Shown here one piece after another: positions 31,918 to 39,173 of a stretch of 51,339 bases of DNA. Both the position numbers and the translations under genes were made by a program. The notes beneath the pieces are model-generated. The model had not been told where the DNA came from. It searched no databases and saw only the letters and a list, made by a program, of their open reading frames with translations. Positions within the stretch are counted from its first letter, which is position 1. The number at the start of each line of letters is the position of its first letter. This DNA comes from an uncultured Hyphomicrobiales bacterium (lineage in GTDB: Bacteria > Pseudomonadota > Alphaproteobacteria > Rhizobiales > Xanthobacteraceae): assembly GCA_903885555.1 (NCBI GenBank), contig CAISIV010000190.1:1-51339 (forward strand), given 5' to 3'.

Positions 31918-33696
31918 ATGGCCTCACTCGACACCGTCAGTATCGCGATTTTGCTGGGCAGCTTGCTGGTTCTGGCCGGCATTCTGTCGAGTCTGGTGGC
32001 GTTGCGGTTCGGCGCGCCCTTGCTGCTGGTGTTCCTGCTGGTCGGCATGCTGGCGGGCGAAGGCGGCCCGGGCGGGGTAAAATTCGACGACGTCCGCACC
32101 GCCTATACGGTCGGTTCGATCGCGCTGGCGCTGATCCTGTTCGACGGCGGCCTGCGCACCAAACTCGCCACCTTCCGCAACGTGCTGGCGCCCTCGGTGC
32201 TGCTGGCGACCGCCGGCGTTCTGATCACCACGCTGTTGACCGCGCCGGTGGCCAAGCTCGTGCTCGGCGTCGGCTGGATTCAGGCGCTGCTGGTCGGCGC
32301 GGTGGTGGCCTCGACCGACGCCGCGGCGGTGTTCCTGCTGATCAACTCCGGCGGCCTGCGCCTGCGCTCGCGCGTGCGCGCCACTCTCGAAGTCGAATCC
32401 GGCACCAACGACCCCTTCGCGGTATTCCTGGTGCTGCTGCTGGTCGAAATCCTGCTGGCCGGGGATTCAAGCTGGTCGCATATCGCGGTCGTTTTGGTCC
32501 GCGACATCGTGCTCGGCTGCATCATCGGAATCGGCGGCGGCCGGGTTATTACCTGGGTGCTGAACCGCGTGACACTGGCGCAAGGCCTGCACGCGCCGTT
32601 CGTCGCGGTTAGCGCCGTGGTGGTGTTTGCGTTCGGCAACGCTGTGCACACCTCCGGCTTTCTCGCGGTTTATCTCGCCGGTCTCGTCGTCGGCAACCGC
32701 CAGACCCGCGCGCATAATTCGGTGATCGTGTTCCTCGACGCGGTGACCTGGCTGGCGCAGATCGTCATGTTCGTGCTGCTCGGACTCTTGGTTTGGCCGG
32801 AGCGGCTTATCGGCAGCTTGATCGGCGCCGTAGCTGTGGCGCTGGTGCTGATGTTCATTGCCCGCCCAGTCGCGGTGTTCCTGTGCCTTACGCCGTTTAA
32901 ATATCCGTGGCGCGAGAAAGTTTTCATCTCGTGGGTCGGCCTGCGCGGCGCGGTCGGCATCTTCCTCGCCTCGATCCCGATGCTGGTCGGGCTTCCCGCG
33001 GCCTATATGTTTTTCGACGTCGCCTTCGTCGTGGTGCTGCTGTCGCTGTTGGTGCAAGGCTGGACCGTGGCCTTTGCCGCGCGCAAGCTCGACATCTCAT
33101 TCAGCCGCAACGATCCGGTGCCGCGCCGAATCGAGCTGGATCTGCCGGGGCAGCTGGCGCGCGAGATCGTCGGCTATCCGGTGCCGGCCAACAGCCCGTT
33201 CTTGCGCCGCGGCCTGATCCCGACCTGGGCGCGGCCGACTTTGGTCATCCGCAAAGAGGAAATCCTGACGCCGGCAGAAGCCGAGCCGGTGCAGGAGGGC
33301 GATTACGTCTATCTGCTGGCGCCGCCGGAAAAAGCGCAGGCGCTCGACCGTTTCTTCGTCAACATGCCGCCGCCGGCCAAGCCCGACCCGGCGCTGCTCG
33401 GCGACTTCTTTGTCAACGGCACGGCGACGCTCGGCGCGCTGGCCGACATTTACGGCCTTCAAGTTGCCGCGGATCACACCGAGGTGTCGCTCGCAGAATT
33501 CTTCACGGAAAATCTGGGCCGCCGCGCCAAGGCAGGCGACATTGTTCAGCTAGGGCCCATCGCGCTGCTCGCGCATAAAGTCGAGAAGGGCCACGTCACC
33601 ACCGTCGGCCTGCGTCTGGCCGAGCCGGAAGAAGCGGCCGATATGCTCGGCCGGATCAAATCGCTGTGGAAGCGGCTGACGAAGTGGGTGGGGTAA
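31918..33696 (+). CDS. potassium/proton antiporter, CvrA/NhaP2 type
   Basis: 592 aa from the ATG at 31918. The N-terminal Na+/H+-exchanger domain (about 10-390, 12 or more helices) has LLVFLLVGMLAGEGGPGG, ALILFDGGLRTKL, VVASTDAAAVFLLIN (TDAA ion-site motif), LEVESGTNDPFAVFL (NDP ion-site motif) and FISWVGLRGAVGIFLA. The soluble tail has a TrkA-C domain (about 405-480, LAREIVGYPVPANSP...EEILTPAEAEPVQEGDYVYL) and a CorC/HlyC-type domain (about 490-590). It expels K+ for H+ in pH or osmotic balance. A TTG eight codons upstream is an alternative start. Confidence 0.88.
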   Translation: MASLDTVSIAILLGSLLVLAGILSSLVALRFGAPLLLVFLLVGMLAGEGGPGGVKFDDVRTAYTVGSIALALILFDGGLRTKLATFRNVLAPSVLLATAGVLITTLLTAPVAKLVLGVGWIQALLVGAVVASTDAAAVFLLINSGGLRLRSRVRATLEVESGTNDPFAVFLVLLLVEILLAGDSSWSHIAVVLVRDIVLGCIIGIGGGRVITWVLNRVTLAQGLHAPFVAVSAVVVFAFGNAVHTSGFLAVYLAGLVVGNRQTRAHNSVIVFLDAVTWLAQIVMFVLLGLLVWPERLIGSLIGAVAVALVLMFIARPVAVFLCLTPFKYPWREKVFISWVGLRGAVGIFLASIPMLVGLPAAYMFFDVAFVVVLLSLLVQGWTVAFAARKLDISFSRNDPVPRRIELDLPGQLAREIVGYPVPANSPFLRRGLIPTWARPTLVIRKEEILTPAEAEPVQEGDYVYLLAPPEKAQALDRFFVNMPPPAKPDPALLGDFFVNGTATLGALADIYGLQVAADHTEVSLAEFFTENLGRRAKAGDIVQLGPIALLAHKVEKGHVTTVGLRLAEPEEAADMLGRIKSLWKRLTKWVG

Positions 33697-33701
33697 GTCC
33701 T

Positions 33702-33748
33702 GTCCCGGGCGCAGCGCACCACAAAGCGGTGCGCTGCAGAACCGGGAC
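33702..33748. repeat. family A palindromic repeat, single copy
   Basis: GTCCCGG (33702-33708) pairs with CCGGGAC (33742-33748); the inner stem CAGCGCACC (33712-33720) pairs perfectly with GGTGCGCTG (33728-33736). It lies between the convergent antiporter and DUF6580-like genes. The cleanest copy of the family. Confidence 0.8.
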
Positions 33749-33780
33749 CGTTACAAACTCGGAATGTGGGGCAAGCGCGC

Positions 33781-34326
33781 TTAGTGCGCGCGGCGCAACA
33801 GCGACGGGCCGTGCTGCACCAGCCAGAAGCCGCCGAACAGCGCGCCGGTCCAGAACAGATCGCCCATCATGGTCTTCTCGAGGAACGGCAGCGCCAGGAC
33901 GTAGCACTGCGTCAGGCCCTGAAGGTCGAGCGGGTACATGCCGCTGAAGGCCCAGACGGCGCCGTTCGACAGCAGGAAGAACAGGGTCGAGGAACCGATC
34001 ACGGTGGCGATCGTCGGCAGCACGCTGTTCCAGCGGCGCGTGGCGATGCCGGCGATGGCCGGAATGGCGATGGCGGCGAAACCAACCGCCTGAATGCGCC
34101 AGTCTTCGCCCGGCAGGAAGGCGTCGCTCAGGATCATGGCGAGCACTGGCACGACAATGGCGAGAGCGGGGATGCGCAGGACGCGGGCGGCGAACAGGCC
34201 GCTGGCGGCAACTGGCAGGAAGCCCGGCGCGTGCGGCAGCAGGCGGGCGACGACGCAGAGAACGACCAGGAAAGCCACCAAGGCGAGATCCATCCAAAGG
34301 TCGTTGCGGGTGTTGGTCGGCTGCAT
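33781..34326 (-). CDS. multi-spanning membrane protein, DUF6580-like
   Basis: 181 aa from the ATG at 34326 (MQPTNTRND); a start 13 codons upstream is less likely. Five or so helices: WMDLALVAFLVVLCVVARLL, GLFAARVLRIPALAIVVPVLAMILSDAFLPG, IQAVGFAAIAIPAIAGIATR, the segment around SVLPTIATVIGSSTLFFLLSNG, and LPFLEKTMMGDLFWTGALFGGFWLV. The A-R-L-L-P-H-x-P-G-F-x-P-V opening and LSDxFLP are like DUF6580/ECF-S-type small membrane proteins. No experimental function is known to me. Confidence 0.6.
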   Translation of the reverse strand: MQPTNTRNDLWMDLALVAFLVVLCVVARLLPHAPGFLPVAASGLFAARVLRIPALAIVVPVLAMILSDAFLPGEDWRIQAVGFAAIAIPAIAGIATRRWNSVLPTIATVIGSSTLFFLLSNGAVWAFSGMYPLDLQGLTQCYVLALPFLEKTMMGDLFWTGALFGGFWLVQHGPSLLRRAH

Positions 34327-34411
34327 CGCGGTCAGTCCTTCTGGGTCCAGATTTGAATTGTGCATAGCACACCGGCGGGCGGGTTTCTATCGCCGCCGGA
34401 CCGCCTTTTCG

Positions 34412-35212
34412 TCAGGAATTTGGCGGATTTTCCGCCCATCCGGCGATGATCCGGGCGATCTGGTCGAGCCCATCGGTCAACGCCGCCGGGCCGGGCTGGA
34501 GAATCACGGTCGATTTGACCTCGCGCAGCCAGTCATTGGCGACTGCCGGGATGGCCGCAAATCCCGGCCGGGCGGCGACCTTGCCCGGCACGAATTTCTT
34601 GCCGCACCAGGAGCCGATGATGATGTCGGGCGCCGCCTCGATCACCTGCGCACCGGAGACGATGCGGTCCTTGGCGTTCTTGCGCGACGCCAGTTCCGGA
34701 AACACCTCGATGCCGCCGGCGGCCGCGATCAGGTCCGACACCCAGCCGAGGCCGGAGATCATCGGCTCGTCCCATTCCTCGAAATAGACGCGCGGGCGGC
34801 GTGGCAACGCCTTGGCGTGCTCGCGCACGGCATCGACGTGCGCCGCGAGCGTGCGCGCCAGAGCCTCGGCTTTCCCGGGCACGCCGACCAATGCGCCGAG
34901 CGTGCGGATCATGTCGAAGATGCCGGCGATGTCGCGCTGGTTGAAGGCATGCACCGCGACATTGGCGCGGACCAGATCGGCGACGATGTCGGCCTGCAGA
35001 TCGGAAAACGTCAGCACCAGATCCGGCTTGAGCGCCAGAATCTTCGGCACGTCGGCTGAGATGAAGGCCGAGACGCGCGGCTTTTCCTTGCGCACCTGAG
35101 GCGGCCGCACGGCGTAGCCGGAGACGCCGACGATGCGGACGTCTTCACCGAGGAGATACAGAGTCTCGACGGTTTCTTCGGTCAGGCAGACGATTCGGCT
35201 GGGCGGGAACAT
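34412..35212 (-). CDS. BtuF-like periplasmic-binding-fold protein without a visible signal peptide
   Basis: 266 aa. Opens RIVCLTEETVETLYLLGEDVRIVGVSGYAVRPP, then KILALKPDLVLTFSDLQADI and a long connecting helix, then PRVYFEEWDEPMISGLGWVSDLIAAAGG and GAQVIEAAPDIIIGSWCGKKF. This is the type III binding-protein fold of cobalamin and Fe-siderophore importers. It begins directly with the first strand and has no signal sequence, so as read it stays in the cytoplasm. It follows modC by 16 bp on the same strand. No BtuC/BtuD partner is present. Confidence 0.8.
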   Translation of the reverse strand: MFPPSRIVCLTEETVETLYLLGEDVRIVGVSGYAVRPPQVRKEKPRVSAFISADVPKILALKPDLVLTFSDLQADIVADLVRANVAVHAFNQRDIAGIFDMIRTLGALVGVPGKAEALARTLAAHVDAVREHAKALPRRPRVYFEEWDEPMISGLGWVSDLIAAAGGIEVFPELASRKNAKDRIVSGAQVIEAAPDIIIGSWCGKKFVPGKVAARPGFAAIPAVANDWLREVKSTVILQPGPAALTDGLDQIARIIAGWAENPPNS

Positions 35213-35228
35213 GCCGCATCATACACGT

Positions 35229-35900
35229 TCAGACGCCGAGCAACTCCGGTCCGCCGGTCGCGACGACCTGGCCGGCCTCAAGCCTGACCACCCGCGTGGC
35301 AATGCGTTTTACTTCCGCCGGATCGTGGCTGACATAAATCATCGGCACTTTGGCCTCATCCCGCAGCCGTTCCAGATAGGGCAGGATGTCGTCCTTGCGG
35401 CCGGCGTCGAGCGAGGCCAGTGGCTCATCGAGAAGAAGAAGACGCGGCTTCATCAGCAGCGCCCGCCCGACCGCGACGCGCTGGCGCTCCCCGCCCGACA
35501 ATTTGCCGGGCCGCCGGTCGAGCAGGTGACCGATGTCGAGCAGTTCGACCGCATGCACGAAGGCAGCCGGATCGTCAGGATATCCGCCCATCCAGCGCCC
35601 GTAAGTGAGATTATGCTTGATCGACAAATGCGGAAACAGCCGGCCTTCCTGAAACACATAACCGACGCGACGCTGCCACACCGGCATCTCGATGCGCTTG
35701 TCGGTATCGAATAAAACATCACCGTCGAGCACGATCTTGCCGCGGTCTGGATTCAGCAGACCGGCAATCATGTTGATGATGCTGGTCTTGCCGGCGCCCG
35801 AGGGCCCGAACAGAACGGTCGCACCGGCCTCGCTGGCGAATAGTGCGTTGACAGAGAATTCGCCGAGCTTCTTTTCGACTTCGACCACAAGCATTGTCAT
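35229..35900 (-). CDS. modC: molybdate ABC transporter ATP-binding protein, short form
   Basis: 223 aa. Walker A FGPSGAGKTS (residues about 31-40), VGYVFQEGRLFPHLSIKHN, signature KLSGGERQRVAVGRAL, Walker B LLLLDEPLASLD, H-loop YVSHDPAEVKRIA. Classical ModC has a C-terminal MOP (molybdate-binding) domain of about 130 residues; this protein ends at the nucleotide-binding domain. The stop precedes the BtuF-like gene by 16 bp with no MOP-like remnant visible, so this is a short form rather than a truncation by frameshift. Overlaps modB by 4 bp. Confidence 0.85.
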   Translation of the reverse strand: MTMLVVEVEKKLGEFSVNALFASEAGATVLFGPSGAGKTSIINMIAGLLNPDRGKIVLDGDVLFDTDKRIEMPVWQRRVGYVFQEGRLFPHLSIKHNLTYGRWMGGYPDDPAAFVHAVELLDIGHLLDRRPGKLSGGERQRVAVGRALLMKPRLLLLDEPLASLDAGRKDDILPYLERLRDEAKVPMIYVSHDPAEVKRIATRVVRLEAGQVVATGGPELLGV

Positions 35901-36592
35901 ATGCCGTGTATCCGTGCGCTGGCGCGGCGCGCGAGCAACTCCGACGCCATCAGCGCCGCGACCGAGATGACGATGGAGACGATGACGAGTTGCATCGCGG
36001 CGCGATCGCCGTCCGGCACCTGCGTCAGCGTGTAGATCGCCGCAGAAATCGTCTGCGTCTCGCCGGGAATGTTGGAAACGAAGGTAATGGTGGCGCCGAA
36101 TTCGCCGAGCGCCTTGGCAAAGCCGAGCATCGCGCCGGCGATAATGCCGGGCAGTGCCAGCGGCAGCGTCACCGATGCGAACACCCAGAAGCCATTGGCA
36201 CCGAGCGTGGCGGAGGCATCTTCCAGCCGCCGGTCGATGGCCTCGATCGACAGCCGGATCGGGCGCACCACCAGCGGAAATGCCATCACGCCGCAGGCCA
36301 GCGCCGCGCCGGTCCAGCGGAACGAGAAGACGATGCCGAGATGATCGGCGAGCCAGGCGCCGACCGGCGCGCGGCGGCCGAGCGTGATCAGCAGCAGATA
36401 GCCGGTGACCACCGGCGGCAGCACCAAAGGCAGATGCACCAGCGCATCGAGCAGAGATTTGCCCCAGAAGTCCATGCGCGCCAGCACATAAGCGATGGCA
36501 ATGCCGAACGGCAGCGACACTGCGGTCGCGACCAGCGCGATCCGCAGCGATAACTGAACGGCAACCCAGTCCTGGGGTGAGAGGTCGAACAC
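35897..36592 (-). CDS. modB: molybdate ABC transporter permease
   Basis: 231 aa. Helices from residue 10; LIDALVHLPLVLPPVVTGYLLL-type segment (DALVHLPLVLPPVVTGYLL) and the EAA loop LEDASATLGANGFWVFASVTLPLALPGIIAGAMLGFAKALGEFGATI are diagnostic of ModB. It forms the membrane channel for molybdate (possibly tungstate) import with ModA and ModC. 11 bp after modA's stop and overlapping modC. Confidence 0.92.
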   Translation of the reverse strand: MFDLSPQDWVAVQLSLRIALVATAVSLPFGIAIAYVLARMDFWGKSLLDALVHLPLVLPPVVTGYLLLITLGRRAPVGAWLADHLGIVFSFRWTGAALACGVMAFPLVVRPIRLSIEAIDRRLEDASATLGANGFWVFASVTLPLALPGIIAGAMLGFAKALGEFGATITFVSNIPGETQTISAAIYTLTQVPDGDRAAMQLVIVSIVISVAALMASELLARRASARIHGI

Positions 36593-36603
36593 GCGCTACG
36601 TTA

Positions 36604-37377
36604 CTACGACACCGGCTTGATCAGGAAACTGAAGCCATACTTCTCGAAGATCGCCTTCGATTCAGTGCCGCGCAGGAAGTTCAGATACTTTGTCGCGTCG
36701 GCCTTCGCGGTCGACGTCGCGGCGATCGGATAGACCACTGGCGAGTGCGAGCCGTCAGGAAATACGCCGACGATCTTCACTTTCGGTTCGACCTTGGCGT
36801 CGGTCTCGTAGACGATGCCGAGCGGCGTTTCGCCGCGTGCGACGAAGGACAAAGTGGCGCGTACGTTCTCGGCCATGGCCAGTTTCGGCTCCGCCGCTGC
36901 CCAGCCGCCGAGCTTTTCCAGCGCCGCCTTGGCGTAGAGCCCGGCCGGCACAGCCTTGACGTCGGCCACGGCGATGCGTCCGTCACCGGCGAGCTTGGCG
37001 ATGTCGAAACCCTGGGTAATGACGACCTTGTCGAGCTTGGAGTCGGTGGGCGCGATCAGCACCAGTTTGTTGCCCAGCAGATTGACGCGGCTGTCGGTCT
37101 TGATGAGCTTCTTGTCGGCGACGTAGTCCATCCACTGCAGATCGGCGGATATGAAGACGTCCGCAGGCGCGCCGCTCTCGATCTGCTTGGCCAGCGCCGA
37201 GCTCGCGGCGTAGCTGGCGACGGCCTTGACGCCGCTCGCCTTGGTGAAGGCGGCATTGGCGTCGTCGAGCGCGTTTTTCATCGACGCGGCGGCAAAGATC
37301 GTCAGCGTGTCCTGCGCGGCAGCGATCTGCGGCGCGCTGGCCAACAAGGTTAAAATGAACAGAAGGCGAGCGAACAT
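36604..37377 (-). CDS. modA: molybdate-binding periplasmic protein
   Basis: 257 aa from the ATG at 37377, which has GAGGAGA upstream; a longer frame of ten codons is less likely. Signal peptide about 1-21 (LLFILTLLASAPQIAAAQ). ModA motifs: LTIFAAASMKNALDDANAAF, VKAVASYAASSALAKQIESGAPADVFISADLQWMDY, and GRIAVADVKAVPAGLYAKAALEKLGGW. The Ser and Tyr/Ser positions that hold the oxyanion are in AAASMK and YAASSA. First gene of modABC, which supplies Mo for cofactor synthesis. Confidence 0.92.
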   Translation of the reverse strand: MFARLLFILTLLASAPQIAAAQDTLTIFAAASMKNALDDANAAFTKASGVKAVASYAASSALAKQIESGAPADVFISADLQWMDYVADKKLIKTDSRVNLLGNKLVLIAPTDSKLDKVVITQGFDIAKLAGDGRIAVADVKAVPAGLYAKAALEKLGGWAAAEPKLAMAENVRATLSFVARGETPLGIVYETDAKVEPKVKIVGVFPDGSHSPVVYPIAATSTAKADATKYLNFLRGTESKAIFEKYGFSFLIKPVS

Positions 37378-37460
37378 GGCGGTTCTCCTCAGGCGCAAGG
37401 GTTGCACCCGCGTGTGACAGGATCATGTGAAAATCGCTGGAACCGCCGTTCCGCGTAAAT

Positions 37461-37483
37461 GCAGCGCACGCACGGTGTGCTGC
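37461..37483. repeat. stem-loop in the modA/GMC divergent gap
   Basis: GCAGCGCAC (37461-37469) pairs with GTGTGCTGC (37475-37483) with one G-U pair, loop GCACG. The 167-bp gap shows nothing else convincing; no ModE-type or Moco riboswitch pattern is evident. Confidence 0.35.
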
Positions 37484-37544
37484 AACGCCCACAGCCTAGC
37501 AAGTCCTGTGGACCAAGGTAAAGTCCGGCCGGGGAGACCAAGGC

Positions 37545-39173
37545 ATGGTGGAAGCAGCGCCGATCGAAGGCGAGTTCGACTACATCGTGGTGGGCGCTGG
37601 CTCGGCCGGCTGCGTGCTGGCGAACCGGCTGTCGGCGGATCCGGGCAAACGTGTGCTGCTGCTGGAAGCTGGTGGCAATGACAACTGGATCTGGTTTCAC
37701 ATTCCGGTGGGCTACCTGTTTGCCATCGGCAATCCGCGTGCCGACTGGATGTTCAAGACCGAGCCGGAGCCGGGCCTCAACGGCCGCTCGCTCAATTATC
37801 CGCGGGGCAAGGTGATTGGCGGTTCGTCGGCCATCAATGGCATGATCTACATGCTGGGCCAGGCGACCGATTACGACCAATGGCGTCAGCTTGGACTGCC
37901 GGGATGGTCGTGGGACGATGTCCGGCCTTTCTTCCGCCGGCACGTCGATCATTTTCTCAAGAGCGAGCATCACGCGCAGGGCGGCGAGTGGCGCGTCGAG
38001 CAGCCGCGGCTGTCGTGGGAAATTCTCGATGCGTTCCGTGAGGCCGCCAATCAATACGGCATTCCGACGGTGCCGGACTTCAACACCGGCGACAACGAAG
38101 GCATCTGCTATTTCCACGTCAACCAGAAGATGGGCCGGCGCTGGTCCGCCGCGCGCGGGTTTCTCAAGCCAGTGCTGAATCGGAAAAATCTCCGGCTTGA
38201 ATCGGGCTGTTTCGCCGAAGGCATCGACTTCACGGGAAAACGCGCGACCGGCGTGCGCTGGCGGCAGAACGGCGAACTGCGCAGCGCCAAATGCCGCGGC
38301 GAAGTGATTTTGTCGGCTGGCGCGATCGGCTCGCCGCAACTCTTGATGCTGTCGGGCGTCGGCCCCGCCGCGCATCTGTCGCAGCACGGCATCGCGACGT
38401 TGCTCGACAAACCCGGCGTCGGCCAGAATTTGCAGGATCATTTGCAGTTACGAACGATCTTCAAGGTTTCGGGCGTCAAGACGCTGAACGCGATGAACGC
38501 CTCGCTGATCGGCAAGGCCGGCATCGCGCTCGATTATCTCTTCCGCCGCCGCGGGCCGATGACCATGGCGCCGTCGCAGCTCGGCGCCTTTACCCGCTCC
38601 GATCCGACGCAGGACCGTGCCAATATCCAGTATCATGTGCAGCCTTTGTCGCTCGGCAAGTTCGGCGAGCCGCTGCACAGCTTCCCGGCTTTCACGGCGA
38701 GCGTTGCCAACGTGCGGCCGACCTCGCGCGGCGCCATTACGCTGAAGTCCGCCGATCCTTCGCAGGCGCCAGCGATTGCGCCGAATTATCTGTCGACACC
38801 GGAAGACCGCCGTGTCGCCGCCGACTCCATCCGTGTCACGCGTAGGATCGTGGCGCAGCCGGCACTGCAACAATATTCACCGGAAGAATATTTGCCGGGC
38901 GAAGCCGTGCGCAGCGACGACGAGGCGGCGCTGGAAAAGGCCGCCGGCGATATCGGCACCACGATTTTCCATCCGGTCGGCACGGCGAAGATGGGCCGCG
39001 ACGACGACGCCCGCGCGGTGGTCGATGCGCGGCTGCGTGTGATCGGTTTTGAGGGCCTGCGTGTCATCGATGCCTCGGTGATGCCGTCGATCACCTCGGG
39101 CAACACCAATTCGCCGACCATGATGATCGCCGAGAAAGGCGCGGCGATGATTATCGAAGACGCAAAGCGCTAA
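37545..39173 (+). CDS. GMC family FAD-dependent oxidoreductase (choline dehydrogenase-like)
   Basis: 542 aa. FAD motif DYIVVGAGSAGCVLANRLSA followed by VLLLEAGG, NYPRGKVIGGSSAINGMIYM (GMC signature 1), VILSAGAIGSPQLLMLSGVGP (signature 2), and the C-terminal active-site block IFHPVGTAKMG ... DASVMPSITSGNTNSPTMMIAEKGA, where His of HPVGT and the Asn of GNTNSP are the usual catalytic pair. It oxidises an alcohol; substrate unknown. Its 3' end overlaps the convergent E1 gene by 4 bp. Confidence 0.87.
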   Translation: MVEAAPIEGEFDYIVVGAGSAGCVLANRLSADPGKRVLLLEAGGNDNWIWFHIPVGYLFAIGNPRADWMFKTEPEPGLNGRSLNYPRGKVIGGSSAINGMIYMLGQATDYDQWRQLGLPGWSWDDVRPFFRRHVDHFLKSEHHAQGGEWRVEQPRLSWEILDAFREAANQYGIPTVPDFNTGDNEGICYFHVNQKMGRRWSAARGFLKPVLNRKNLRLESGCFAEGIDFTGKRATGVRWRQNGELRSAKCRGEVILSAGAIGSPQLLMLSGVGPAAHLSQHGIATLLDKPGVGQNLQDHLQLRTIFKVSGVKTLNAMNASLIGKAGIALDYLFRRRGPMTMAPSQLGAFTRSDPTQDRANIQYHVQPLSLGKFGEPLHSFPAFTASVANVRPTSRGAITLKSADPSQAPAIAPNYLSTPEDRRVAADSIRVTRRIVAQPALQQYSPEEYLPGEAVRSDDEAALEKAAGDIGTTIFHPVGTAKMGRDDDARAVVDARLRVIGFEGLRVIDASVMPSITSGNTNSPTMMIAEKGAAMIIEDAKR

